Assembly: GCA_003209195.1 (NCBI GenBank) | Contig: QCSF01000006.1 | Location: forward strand, 1-64,000 | DNA from: Pelagibacteraceae bacterium AG-470-E16 | Lineage (GTDB): Bacteria; Pseudomonadota; Alphaproteobacteria; Pelagibacterales; Pelagibacteraceae | Length of the DNA: 64,000 nucleotides | Direction of reading: 5' to 3' | Part shown: piece after piece, positions 16,848 to 31,256 of the stretch | How positions within the stretch are numbered: position 1 is the first letter of the stretch | Layout: each line of letters begins with the position of its first letter | Made by a program: the position numbers and the translations under genes | The notes under the pieces: model-generated | Told to the model about the DNA's origin: nothing | What the model saw: only the letters and a program-made list of their open reading frames with translations | Databases searched by the model: none

Positions 16848-17891
16848 ATGTCTAATACAAAAGTGCTAGGTATTATTGGTGGTGGACAATTGGGAATTAT
16901 GCTTTGTCAAGCAGCAAAAAATCTTGACATAAAGACTGTTATATATTGTGATGACGAAGATTCTCCGGCACAAAATTACTCAGAGAATTTTATATGTGGA
17001 AAATATGATGATGAAACAAAAATCAAAGAATTTACTAGCCAGGTGGACGTAGTAACATTTGAATTTGAAAATATTCCAGTTCCAACATTAAAGAAAATTC
17101 AACAAATTAAGCCGGTATATCCAGATCCAAATGTTAATTTTATAATTCAACATAGAAGTAAAGAGAAAAATTTTATAAATCAATTAGGAATTAAAACAGT
17201 AGATTATAAAAATATCTATTCCTGTAAAGATATAGAAAATATCGAAAAACTTTTACCAGGTATACTTAAAACAACTACACTGGGATACGACGGTAAAGGT
17301 CAATACATTATATCAAATTTACAAGACTTTGAAAAAATTGATTTCAAAAATGAATTCATTTTAGAAAAAAAAATAAATTTACAAAAGGAAATATCAATAA
17401 TTATTACAAGATATCAAAATGGAAATTCTGTTATATATGATCCGATTGAAAATATTCACAAAGATCAAATCTTAGATACTTCAAAAATTCCCTCAAATAT
17501 TGACGATAAAATAGCTAATCAATGTAAAAAGTATGCAATAAAACTCGCCCATGAACTAAATTATATTGGGACAATGTGTGTTGAGTATTTTATTGATGAA
17601 AGCAATGAATTATTTGTTAATGAAATTGCGCCAAGAGTTCATAATTCAGGACACTTAACTATTAACGCTTATAATGTAAGCCAATTTGAGTCACATGTAA
17701 GATCAGTATGCAATTTAGAAGCTGTAGAACCAGTCATGAAATCAGCAGCAATAATGAAAAATATAATTGGAGATGATATATTTGATTATAAAAATAGAGA
17801 ATTTAAAAGTAATGAGTATTTCTTTGACTACTTAAAAAAAAAAACTAAGCCGAAAAGAAAAATGGGGCATATTATTATACTTGAGGATTAA
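16848..17891 (+). CDS. purK: N5-carboxyaminoimidazole ribonucleotide synthase
   Basis: A 347-residue ATP-grasp enzyme: the N-terminal Rossmann-like GIIGGGQLGIMLCQAA, then VVTFEFENIP, the ATP-binding KTTTLGYDGKGQYII, and the metal-binding FVNEIAPRVHNSGHLTINA. It carboxylates AIR to N5-CAIR with ATP and bicarbonate, feeding PurE. The stop codon TAA is part of a TTAA at 17888-17891 that also provides the stop of the convergent COQ9-like gene, so there is no intergenic space for a terminator. Confidence 0.96.
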   Translation: MSNTKVLGIIGGGQLGIMLCQAAKNLDIKTVIYCDDEDSPAQNYSENFICGKYDDETKIKEFTSQVDVVTFEFENIPVPTLKKIQQIKPVYPDPNVNFIIQHRSKEKNFINQLGIKTVDYKNIYSCKDIENIEKLLPGILKTTTLGYDGKGQYIISNLQDFEKIDFKNEFILEKKINLQKEISIIITRYQNGNSVIYDPIENIHKDQILDTSKIPSNIDDKIANQCKKYAIKLAHELNYIGTMCVEYFIDESNELFVNEIAPRVHNSGHLTINAYNVSQFESHVRSVCNLEAVEPVMKSAAIMKNIIGDDIFDYKNREFKSNEYFFDYLKKKTKPKRKMGHIIILED

Positions 17892-18340
17892 TACCCCCGT
17901 TTAGATTTTCTATCTTTATTGGTAAAATTTTTAATATTATTTAATAAAGACAATAAGTCTGATTTTAATTTATTGAATTTTCCAACTTTGCTAATTTCTA
18001 TGTTTACATCTTGACTTAGCAAATCGTCATTATAACTTTTTGTAGTTAATATTTTTATATATAATTTTGATAAAATTGAACTCAATATTATTCTCTTAGT
18101 ATAAAAATTATAATCTGTTGACTTGTCACCAGCTAAAAACCACATATCATCTGCAACATTATATAAATACAAAATATTATCGCATTTTTTTATATTATAT
18201 TTTAAATTTGTTTTTATTTTTTTGATATTTTTTAAATCAGATCTAAGTTTTTCGTTTAACAGGATTGAAATTTTTTGATTAGTGCTTGAAACATTTTTAA
18301 TTTTAGTTTCAAAAAATTTTTTTTCTTTATCTGATAGCAT
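17888..18340 (-). CDS. COQ9-like ubiquinone biosynthesis protein, short form
   Basis: A 150-residue protein whose middle (ADDMWFLAGDKSTDYN then YTKRIILSSI, about residues 63-88) matches the COQ9 C-terminal domain, where mitochondrial and alphaproteobacterial proteins have DDMW-AGD-STD-N-YT-R. COQ9 binds lipids and assists the COQ7 hydroxylase in ubiquinone synthesis. Family members are usually 200 residues or more with a TetR-like N-terminal bundle; here only about 60 residues precede the core, so that part looks shortened. The gene overlaps mreD by 14 bp on the same strand and shares its stop region with convergent purK. The role is inferred. Confidence 0.75.
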   Translation of the reverse strand: MLSDKEKKFFETKIKNVSSTNQKISILLNEKLRSDLKNIKKIKTNLKYNIKKCDNILYLYNVADDMWFLAGDKSTDYNFYTKRIILSSILSKLYIKILTTKSYNDDLLSQDVNIEISKVGKFNKLKSDLLSLLNNIKNFTNKDRKSKRGY

Positions 18341-18821
18341 TATTTAAATAAGACTTTGGAATTATAAACCACAATAATGGATATCCGATTAATGTAAAAC
18401 TAAAATTTATAAATATATTTAAAAAAATTAAATCCTTACCAGAAAAACTTATTAAAGCATAATATGCTAAGTAAGCTAATATTAAAGAAAGGCCAAATGA
18501 GAACCATTCTGATATGAATATGCTTCTTAATTTAATAGTAGACTGAAACGCTGCTACTGCAAAGACTATAAAATACAAAATTGCAGATGTTCCGAAAAAT
18601 AAACCATTCAATGAGTCGTTTATTATGCTGATCAAAAATAAATAAACACCTTTTCCAAAATTTAAACTTGGATTTGAGATTTTAAACAAATAAATTAAAA
18701 TAAGTTGTAAATTAAAATAATAAGAAATTGACTTATTTAAAATATCAATATTTACTGAACCTGCGATAACACTTACCAACAAAAAAATTGATGCAATATA
18801 TTTTTTAAAAAATGTGAACAT
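18327..18821 (-). CDS. mreD: MreD-like rod-shape membrane protein
   Basis: A 164-residue hydrophobic protein with about five membrane helices and no strong motif; MreD sequences are poorly conserved. The identification rests mainly on its size, topology and position directly after mreC (1 bp gap) in an mreB-mreC-mreD series. The stretch GLFFGTSAILYFIVFAV is compatible with the family. MreD is part of the elongasome that guides peptidoglycan synthesis in the inner membrane. The end of the gene overlaps the start of the COQ9-like gene. Confidence 0.78.
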   Translation of the reverse strand: MFTFFKKYIASIFLLVSVIAGSVNIDILNKSISYYFNLQLILIYLFKISNPSLNFGKGVYLFLISIINDSLNGLFFGTSAILYFIVFAVAAFQSTIKLRSIFISEWFSFGLSLILAYLAYYALISFSGKDLIFLNIFINFSFTLIGYPLLWFIIPKSYLNNAIR

Positions 18822-18822
18822 G

Positions 18823-19635
18823 TTATCTTTTCATTGTAATTATTGTCAAATAGTCCATTTGATTAAAATCATATAGAGGTGATGCAAAAAAATTATTTTT
18901 ATCTTTTAATATCATTCGCCCAACTAATATACCTTCTGGCATAATATTATTTATATTCGTGGTATAAATATAATCTCCATCATTAAAAGAAAACTCTTTA
19001 GGTAAAAACTCCAAGTTTAATCTTTTTTCAGTATTTGGATTGCCAACAACAATAGCCCTATAACTTTTATCTCCTATTTTCACAGGCACACGACTATTGA
19101 TGTTTGTAATTAAAATTCCATGTGATGACTTAAAATTAGTTTTTATTACTTTTCCAACTAGAACATTGTTTTTAATTAATGGATCGCCAACATTAACACC
19201 ATCTTTTTCACCCTTATTTATAATAATTGTTTCCTGTAAAATGTTACTTTTGTACATTAATACTTTTGTACGAATAGTTTGAAATTGATAATTTTCTTCA
19301 TTTATAATTTTTTTAAAGTTATCTAATTGAAGCCTGAGTGAAATATTTTCGTTTTTTATTTTATTTATTTCATTTTTCAATTCTATAATTTCATTTTGAT
19401 TAATTGTGTTTTTACTCTGAAAAAAATTAGTAATTGAATTTGATATTTTAATAGCAAAATTAAAAGGAGATTTTACTATTACGGTTGAGTATATAATTGC
19501 GTCATTTATTGAAAATCTAATTATCTTAAAATATTTATTTTCACTTCTATCTACAAAAAATAATATTAAAGCTATTATTATAAATATAATAACATTTTTT
19601 TTAACATCTACATTCTCTGAAGATGTAAATTTCAT
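18823..19635 (-). CDS. mreC: Rod shape-determining protein MreC
   Basis: A 270-residue protein: a short cytoplasmic start, one membrane helix (about residues 13-26), a coiled coil (about 75-115), then the MreC beta-domains with NKGEKDGVNVGDPLI, VGKVIKTNFKSSHGILITN and LEFLPKEFSFNDGDYI-type segments ending with MPEGILVGRM. MreC is the periplasmic scaffold linking MreB to penicillin-binding proteins. It lies 2 bp after mreB and 1 bp before mreD, so the three are probably translated from one message. Confidence 0.92.
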   Translation of the reverse strand: MKFTSSENVDVKKNVIIFIIIALILFFVDRSENKYFKIIRFSINDAIIYSTVIVKSPFNFAIKISNSITNFFQSKNTINQNEIIELKNEINKIKNENISLRLQLDNFKKIINEENYQFQTIRTKVLMYKSNILQETIIINKGEKDGVNVGDPLIKNNVLVGKVIKTNFKSSHGILITNINSRVPVKIGDKSYRAIVVGNPNTEKRLNLEFLPKEFSFNDGDYIYTTNINNIMPEGILVGRMILKDKNNFFASPLYDFNQMDYLTIITMKR

Positions 19636-19637
19636 CT

Positions 19638-22243
<2,606 letters not shown>

Positions 22244-22323
22244 TACTGTAATTTAATCATCTTTTATTAAAAATCCAGTTTTAAACCTTAGATTGATTTA
22301 TTTTAATAAAAAATGCCTCAAAA

Positions 22324-22345
22324 CTTGGTTTTCAAGCCAAACAAG
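22324..22345. repeat. Inverted repeat in the leuA / exchanger divergent region
   Basis: The arms CTTG(G)TTT (22324-22331) and AAACAAG (22339-22345) can pair over 7 bp with one bulged G and a 7-nt loop. The repeat lies about 80 bp upstream of leuA (minus strand) and about 23 bp upstream of the plus-strand gene at 22369. It could be an operator or part of a leader hairpin for leuA, but there is no match to a riboswitch or leader peptide that I recognise. A chance hairpin in AT-rich DNA remains possible. Confidence 0.3.
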
Positions 22346-22368
22346 AATAAAAACACTGAGAAATATAT

Positions 22369-24867
<2,499 letters not shown>

Positions 24868-24868
<1 letters not shown>

Positions 24869-26628
24869 TAAACCAGCACTTTCCCTTCTTCAGTGATTCC
24901 CTCTTCATCTTCTGGTCCCAAAATCATCTCATTATGTGGTTTTCCTGATGGTATCATAGGGAAACAATTTTCATCTTTTTTAACCATACAATCAAAAATT
25001 ACTGGACGATCAACTTCAATCATCTCATTAATTTTTTCATCTAACTCTTTAGGATTTGATGCGCGTATTCCAATCGCTCCATATGCCTCAGCAAGCTTTA
25101 CAAAATCTGGCAGTGCCTCTGTATAACTTTCCGAATAATTTTTTTCATGAAGTAATTCTTGCCATTGTCTAACCATTCCCATCCACTGATTATTTAAAAT
25201 AAATATTTTTATTGGTAATTTATACTGAACAGCTGTCGACATCTCCTGTATATTCATTAAAATGGAGGCTTCTCCAGCTATATCAACTACAAGTTTCCCT
25301 GGGTTTGCAACTTGAGTGCCTATTGCAGCAGGTAATCCATAACCCATTGTTCCGAGACCACCAGAAGTCATCCATCTATTGGGTTTATTAAACTTATAAA
25401 ATTGAGCAGCCCACATTTGATGCTGACCAACCTCTGTAGTAATAAATGCATCTTGATTTTTTGTTAATTCATATAATCTTTCAACTGCATACTGTGGCAT
25501 TATTAACTTTTCGTCAAATTTATATGATAAAGATTTTTTCTGTCTCCATTTATTTATTTGTTGCCACCAATTACTAATATTTTCTTTATTTGAATTACAA
25601 AATTTAGAATGTTTATTTTTTAATGTTGTCAGTACATCAGTTAATACAGTCAAACAATCTCCAACAATCGCAATATCAACTTTTACAATTTTGTTAATTG
25701 ATGAGGGATCAATATCAATATGAATTTTTTTTGAATTAGGTGAGAAAGCATCTACTCTACCGGTTATTCTATCATCAAATCTAGCTCCAACATTAATCAT
25801 TAGGTCACACTCATGCATTGCATTATTTGCTTCATAAGTTCCGTGCATTCCAAGCATGCCTAAAAATTGTGGATCGCTTCCCGGAAAAGCACCCAAGCCT
25901 TGTAAAGTTGAAGTGATTGGAAAATTTGTTACTCTCGTAAATTCTGTAAGTGCATCAGCGGCCTTTTTGCCAGCATTTATAACCCCGCCACCTGAATAAA
26001 TAATTGGTTTTTTTGATTTGGTAATTAATTCAACAGCTTTCTCAATCCCTGTAGTCTCAACTTTAACTTTAGGTCTAATAATTTTAGTTTGTACTTCATC
26101 AGCACTTTTGTATATTCCTTTTTGAAACTGAATATCTTTTGGAATGTCTATCAATACTGGACCGGGCCTACCAGACATAGCAACATCAAAAGCTTTATGC
26201 ATCACTTCCGCTAAATTGTTAACATCTTTTACTAACCAATTATGTTTTGTACATGGTCGGGTAATTCCAGTTGTATCACACTCTTGAAAAGCATCTGTTC
26301 CAATAAGATGCGTTGGTACTTGTCCTGTAATACAAACAAGTGGAACTGAGTCCATATACGCATCAGTCAATGCAGTTACCATATTTGTTGCACCTGGACC
26401 TGAGGTCACCAATACTACTCCTGGCTTTCCAGAGGATCTAGCATAACCCTCAGCGGCATGACCGGCGCCTTGTTCATGTCTAACTAAAAAATGTTTAATT
26501 TTTTTTTGTTTTGAAATCTCATCATATAGTGGCAAAACGGCACCACCCGGATACCCGAAAATACACTCAACACCATGATCGTTGAGCGCCTTAAATACAA
26601 TTTCTGCACCTGTTAATTGATTACCCAT
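24868..26628 (-). CDS. ilvB: Acetolactate synthase, large catalytic subunit
   Basis: A 586-residue ThDP enzyme: HGVECIFGYPGGAVLPLYD, HEQGAGHAAEGYARSSGKPG (catalytic Glu), TSGPGATNMVT, VPTHLIGTDAFQECDTTGIT, RPGPVLIDIPKDIQ, and the cofactor-binding stretch GLGTMGYGLPAAIGTQ to VVDIAGEASILMNIQEMST with NNQWMGMVRQWQ. The usual GDG of the ThDP motif reads GEA, which is normal in alphaproteobacterial IlvB as I recall it. It makes acetolactate and acetohydroxybutyrate. It is the first gene of ilvBHC, 39 bp after miaA. Confidence 0.96.
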
Positions 26629-26667
26629 TTCTCCAAAAAGTTGAATTTAGCTTAACTAGTTGGATGG

Positions 26668-27582
26668 TCAAGATGTTCTGATGAAATTTAAAACTTTTTT
26701 TTTTAAATCCGCCTGTTTTAATTCGTTAAAATCCGTCCAACCTATCATTTGCCCTCTAAACCATGTCATTTGACGTTTAATATACTGTCTGGTCTTAATA
26801 TTTGCTTTATCAATTGCTTCTTCTAATAACATTTTTTTGTCTATATTTAGTTGAAGCTCCTTTAACCCTAATACATAATTTGAGGGTAAATGTTTAGGAA
26901 CACCTAATCTTTTAAATTTTAAAGCTTCGTTCAAGGCGCCATTAGTTATCATTTTTTTTAATCTTCTGTCAATTTTTTCTAATAGTACATTTTTTGGAAT
27001 ATTTAAAAAAATTTTAATAAATTTAACCCTTTTAAAATTTTTTTTTGTATTTTCTTGCCAATCAAAAATAGATTTCTTCGTATAAAAAATAACTTCATAA
27101 AATCTAATTAATCTTTGTTTATCTTTTTTTTTTATTTTATTTTTACATTTTGGATCTAATGTAACTAATTTTTGATAAAATTTTTCGTAACCAATTTTAT
27201 TAAATAAATTTATTACTTTTTGTCTTTTCAATTTGGAAATAAAAGGTATTTCGGCAATTCCCTCGGTTAAGGCTTTAAAATATAATCCAGTTCCACCTAC
27301 TACAATAGGTATTTTTTTTCTTTTTATTATTTCCTTAATTTTTTTTTTAGTCAATTTAATCCATTGACCGGTGGAAAAACTTCTTTTTACACTTAAAAAT
27401 CCATATAAGTGGTGTTTTATTTTTTTGTAATTAATTGGTCTTGCAGAAAGTATTTTAATTTCTTTATAAACTTGCATACTATCAGCATTAATAATTTCAC
27501 CATTAGTTTTTTTTGCAATGTATATAGCAAGATCTGATTTTCCAGAAGCTGTAGGTCCAGCTAATAGTATCACCTTCTTCAT
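26668..27582 (-). CDS. miaA: tRNA dimethylallyltransferase
   Basis: A 304-residue protein with the P-loop LLAGPTASGKSDLAI, then IINADSMQVYKE, the substrate segment YKKIKHHLYGF, IVVGGTGLYFKALTEG, and the C-terminal TRQYIKRQMTWFRGQ, all hallmarks of MiaA. It adds an isopentenyl group to A37 of tRNAs reading UNN codons. It lies between degP (11 bp upstream) and ilvB (39 bp downstream) on the same strand. Confidence 0.95.
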   Translation of the reverse strand: MKKVILLAGPTASGKSDLAIYIAKKTNGEIINADSMQVYKEIKILSARPINYKKIKHHLYGFLSVKRSFSTGQWIKLTKKKIKEIIKRKKIPIVVGGTGLYFKALTEGIAEIPFISKLKRQKVINLFNKIGYEKFYQKLVTLDPKCKNKIKKKDKQRLIRFYEVIFYTKKSIFDWQENTKKNFKRVKFIKIFLNIPKNVLLEKIDRRLKKMITNGALNEALKFKRLGVPKHLPSNYVLGLKELQLNIDKKMLLEEAIDKANIKTRQYIKRQMTWFRGQMIGWTDFNELKQADLKKKVLNFIRTS

Positions 27583-27593
27583 TTAATGGAAAT

Positions 27594-29012
27594 TTATTTT
27601 ATCTTTACACCTATATAACGTGTAGTGTTTTGAATATCGATAATAGTTAATAATATTGTTTTTTTACCAGATTTAATAATTTTATTTAATTTTTTGTCAA
27701 AGTCTTTTACATTTTTAATAGAATTATTTTGTAATGATATAATTGCATCTCCAGGTCTTATCGGTAGCAAAGCCATTGCACCATTCGGATCAATTTTTTT
27801 AATAATTACACCTGTTTTTTTTTCAAGTTTATTTCTCATTTTTCTGTCATCTTCTTCTATATCTCTAACATCAATACCGAGACTTTTGACTTGTTGTTCA
27901 CTTGTTTTTTTTGGTATTTTTTGTTTAAATTCAGCTGTATTTTCTAATCTGCCAAGAATAACTGTCTTTAAAATTTCCTTTTTATTTCTCCATATTTTTA
28001 CTGAAGCTGCCTTTCCTACTGGAGCTTCACCAACTAATCTTGGAAGATCTCTCATAGATTTAACTTTTTTTCCATTAAATACAATAATGATATCACCAGG
28101 TTTTAATCCTGCTTTATCTGCCGGGCTATCAGGATTCACATCAGTAACAAGTGCACCTACTGCTTCTTTTAATCCAAGACTTTCGGCAATTTCTTTTGTA
28201 ACAGTCTGAATTCTAACACCTAGCCATCCTCTTTTTGTTTCTCCATATTTAATTAATTGCTCAATTACATTTTTTGCAAAGTTTGCTGGGATTGCAAAAC
28301 CAATTCCAACAGAACCGCCAGAATTTGAATAAATTGCTGTATTTATACCCATTACCTCACCATTCATGTTAAATAAAGGTCCGCCGGAATTTCCTTGATT
28401 TATAGACGCGTCTGTTTGAATAAAGTTATCATAACGACCCATATTAATATCTCTATTAATTGCTGAAATTATACCTTGAGTGACCGTACCACCTAACCCA
28501 AATGGATTACCTATCGCTAATACCCAATCTCCTACTCTAGCTTTATTTGAGTCTCCAAATTTAACAGCTGGGAACTTTTTATCTGATTTTATTTTCAATA
28601 CCGCAATATCGCTAACAGGGTCAGTTCCAACAAGTTTAGCCTCATATTCTTTACCATCTGTAAACTTAACAAAAATTCCCTCTGCATTTTGAATTACGTG
28701 GTTATTTGTAATTACAATGCCGCTATCCTTGATTACAAAGCCAGATCCAAGGGCTGTTGATCTTCTTTTTTGGGGGCCTTGGTTTTTTTCAAATTCTTTG
28801 AAAAAATCTTCGAATGGTGAGCCCGGAGGAACTTGAAATGGAAATTGCCTAGATCTCGTTTCTACTACCGTAGTAGCTGATATATTTACCACTGATGGCA
28901 TAGATTTTTCTGCTAATTTCGAGAAACCCTTAGATACATCTATGGAGTAGGCTATTTCATGTATAGACTGGAATATAAAAAAAATTATAATTATGCTAAA
29001 AAAACGTTTCAT
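27594..29012 (-). CDS. degP: DegP/HtrA-type periplasmic serine protease
   Basis: A 472-residue protein with a signal peptide (first ~23 residues), a trypsin-like domain with the triad motifs ITNNHVIQNA (His), DPVSDIAVLKI (Asp) and GNSGGPLFNM (Ser), and two PDZ domains (about residues 265-350 and 375-470). These enzymes degrade or refold damaged envelope proteins. Its start overlaps the DUF2065 gene by 4 bp. The hflK-hflC-DUF2065-degP order is a conserved alphaproteobacterial membrane quality-control block. Confidence 0.95.
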   Translation of the reverse strand: MKRFFSIIIIFFIFQSIHEIAYSIDVSKGFSKLAEKSMPSVVNISATTVVETRSRQFPFQVPPGSPFEDFFKEFEKNQGPQKRRSTALGSGFVIKDSGIVITNNHVIQNAEGIFVKFTDGKEYEAKLVGTDPVSDIAVLKIKSDKKFPAVKFGDSNKARVGDWVLAIGNPFGLGGTVTQGIISAINRDINMGRYDNFIQTDASINQGNSGGPLFNMNGEVMGINTAIYSNSGGSVGIGFAIPANFAKNVIEQLIKYGETKRGWLGVRIQTVTKEIAESLGLKEAVGALVTDVNPDSPADKAGLKPGDIIIVFNGKKVKSMRDLPRLVGEAPVGKAASVKIWRNKKEILKTVILGRLENTAEFKQKIPKKTSEQQVKSLGIDVRDIEEDDRKMRNKLEKKTGVIIKKIDPNGAMALLPIRPGDAIISLQNNSIKNVKDFDKKLNKIIKSGKKTILLTIIDIQNTTRYIGVKIK

Positions 29013-29197
29013 CCTTTAACAATCCATACAATAATAAATCCAATTAAAGCGAAAGAAAGACCGCCAGTTCTTAAATTTGAAACTGGAATATCCTTCATTC
29101 TTTGCAGCATATTTTTCATTTGATTAGGAAAAATCGAATATAATAAGCCTTCAATTACAAAAATTAAACCAACCGCCACAATCAATTCATTCATCAA
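29009..29197 (-). CDS. DUF2065 family small membrane protein
   Basis: A 62-residue protein with two membrane helices (about residues 5-20 and 43-60) around a short loop, IFPNQMKNMLQRMKDIP. This is the typical DUF2065 (YjeT-like) protein found next to hflC. Its function is not established; the location between hflC (2 bp away) and degP (4-bp overlap) suggests a supporting role in membrane protein quality control. Confidence 0.88.
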   Translation of the reverse strand: MMNELIVAVGLIFVIEGLLYSIFPNQMKNMLQRMKDIPVSNLRTGGLSFALIGFIIVWIVKG

Positions 29198-29199
29198 TC

Positions 29200-30105
29200 T
29201 TATTGCTTTTTTGATGTGGATGCTGGTCTACGTGGTGAGCTAGTTCCAGATTTTCCGAAATATTTAAAAAAGTCACTATCTGGTGATAATATTAAAGACG
29301 TATCTTTACCAACGAGTGACTTCTCGTATGATTGCATTGACCTATAAAAACTAAAAAAATTAGGATCTTTTCCAAAGGCATTAGCAAAAATTTTATTTCT
29401 TTCACCATCTCCTTCACCTTTTAAAATTTGTGATTTTTTATTTGCTTCTGCTAAAATAATCGTAACTTCCTTATCCGCGGTAGACCTTACAGTTTGTGCG
29501 ATCTCAGCGCCTTCAGCTCTAAATTCTTTTGCTTCTCTTTCTCGTTCAGTTTGCATTCTCCTATAGATTGCTTCACTGTTTGCTTGTGGTAAATCTGCTC
29601 TTTTTATTCTCACATCAATAATTTTTATACCAAGTTTTTCCGCTTCAGTATTAACATTTTTTGTTATAGTATCCATTAATCTAGCCCTATCTTTAGAAAC
29701 CAAAGTTGCTAACTCTTCTTTACCTAATACACCTCTAATTCTTGCGTTAACAATTGTAGATAATCTTGATCTGGCAACTCTTTCATTGCCAACTGAAATA
29801 TAAAATTGTAGTGGATCTTTGATTTGAAATCTGGCAAACGCGTCCACGATAAGTCTTTTTTGATCGGAGGCAATAACCTCTTCTGGTGGTGCATCTAAAT
29901 TTAAAATTCTTGTATCCAGAAAAACAGTATTTTGAATAAGCGGTATTTTGAAATTTAATCCAGCTTTTTGGACTATTCTTTTAGGATCTCCGAATTGAAG
30001 CACAATTGCTTGTTGAACTTCTGATACAACAAATAGTGTTGAATAAAGTAAAAAGCCCAGTACGATGATAATTGGACCAAGAATTTTTAAAGCTTTATCA
30101 CTCAT
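29200..30105 (-). CDS. hflC: HflC, SPFH-domain modulator of FtsH protease
   Basis: A 301-residue protein with an N-terminal membrane anchor (about residues 8-27), then the SPFH/prohibitin domain (QQAIVLQFGDPKRIV, ARFQIKDPLQFYISVGN) and a charged helical C-terminal part (RTEREREAKEFRAEGAE-like, ADKEVTIILAEA). HflC pairs with HflK in a membrane ring that surrounds FtsH. Its start codon overlaps the last base of hflK, which fits a fixed subunit ratio. Confidence 0.95.
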   Translation of the reverse strand: MSDKALKILGPIIIVLGFLLYSTLFVVSEVQQAIVLQFGDPKRIVQKAGLNFKIPLIQNTVFLDTRILNLDAPPEEVIASDQKRLIVDAFARFQIKDPLQFYISVGNERVARSRLSTIVNARIRGVLGKEELATLVSKDRARLMDTITKNVNTEAEKLGIKIIDVRIKRADLPQANSEAIYRRMQTEREREAKEFRAEGAEIAQTVRSTADKEVTIILAEANKKSQILKGEGDGERNKIFANAFGKDPNFFSFYRSMQSYEKSLVGKDTSLILSPDSDFFKYFGKSGTSSPRRPASTSKKQ

Positions 30106-31181
30106 TAATTACTACCGCCACTTTTCTTTAATTCAGGTAACGGAAGATATGGAACTACACCACCACCAGATTTTTTATCAATAATAATTTTGTTAATATC
30201 TGCCATAACTTTTTCCATAGTCTCTAGATACATTCTTTCTTGTGTAACAGTCCTCGCTTTTCTGTATTCATTATAGATCGCCAAAAACCTGCTGGCTTCC
30301 CCTTCAGCAAGCGCGACTACTTCTCTTTTATACGCTTCTGCTTGTTGTAAAATTTGTGCAGCTTCACCTCGTGCACGTGGTATAACATCGTTAGCGTAAG
30401 CTTCAGCTTCGTTTTGAGCCCTCTCTTTATCAGCTTTCGCCGCTTGCACATCTCTAAAGGCATCAATTACTTCTTTGGGCGGATCTGCTTTTTGAGTTTG
30501 TACTTGAGTAATTGAGATACCTGAGTCATAACTATCTAAAATCTCCTGCATAATGTTCTGTGTATCGATTTCTACTTGAGCTCTTCCATCAGTCAAAATT
30601 GATTGTATACCATTTTTTGCAACAACTTCTCTCATTGCTGTCTCGGCCACACTTTTTACTGTATCCTCTGGTGATTGAATATTAAATAAAAATTTTCCTG
30701 CGTCCTTAATAATCCAAAAAACTGAGTAATTAATATCAACAATATTCTCGTCTCCTGTTAGCATTAAACTTTCTTCTGGTACATCACTGACGCTTGTTGC
30801 TCTACCAGTATCAGATGCTGACCTATAACCAACATCAATTCTGTTGACCTTAGTAACTTTAGGCGTTAAAGCGGTCTCAATCGGATATGGTAAATGATAG
30901 TGTAGTCCAGGTTGTGTTTGATTGACGTATTTACCAAACCTTAACACCACACCTTGCTCATCGGGTAAAACTCTATAAAATCCACTCGCAAACCATAAAC
31001 CTAGAGCAATTATTGCAAACATTAATATAGGTTTATTTCCACCTGGAATTTTTTTTCCTGGGAATAATTTTTTTAAAGAGCTCTGAAATTGATCAGCCAA
31101 ATCATCGATATTGGGTGGTCTTCTACCTCCACCACCACTTGGTTTATCACTACCTCCGTTACCCCATGGTGAACCTGACAT
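30105..31181 (-). CDS. hflK: HflK, SPFH-domain modulator of FtsH protease
   Basis: A 358-residue protein with a Gly/Ser/Pro-rich cytoplasmic start (GSPWGNGGSDKPSGGGGRR), a membrane helix near residues 50-67, the SPFH domain (EQGVVLRFGKYVNQTQPGLH, ENIVDINYSVFW) and a long helical tail (about 240-330). It partners HflC. A 75-bp gap separates it from divergent mrp, and this must contain promoters for both. Confidence 0.95.
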   Translation of the reverse strand: MSGSPWGNGGSDKPSGGGGRRPPNIDDLADQFQSSLKKLFPGKKIPGGNKPILMFAIIALGLWFASGFYRVLPDEQGVVLRFGKYVNQTQPGLHYHLPYPIETALTPKVTKVNRIDVGYRSASDTGRATSVSDVPEESLMLTGDENIVDINYSVFWIIKDAGKFLFNIQSPEDTVKSVAETAMREVVAKNGIQSILTDGRAQVEIDTQNIMQEILDSYDSGISITQVQTQKADPPKEVIDAFRDVQAAKADKERAQNEAEAYANDVIPRARGEAAQILQQAEAYKREVVALAEGEASRFLAIYNEYRKARTVTQERMYLETMEKVMADINKIIIDKKSGGGVVPYLPLPELKKSGGSN

Positions 31182-31256
31182 TTTTGCTCCGTTGTTTTAA
31201 AATAAATTTGCGTTACTACTATAGCTTTAGTTAGTAGTTTAAAAGGAAAAAACAAG

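Noticed and set aside
27694-28209. 171-codon plus-strand frame opposite degP
   Set aside because: It lies wholly within degP, whose protease and PDZ domains are intact, and its sequence has no recognisable domain.
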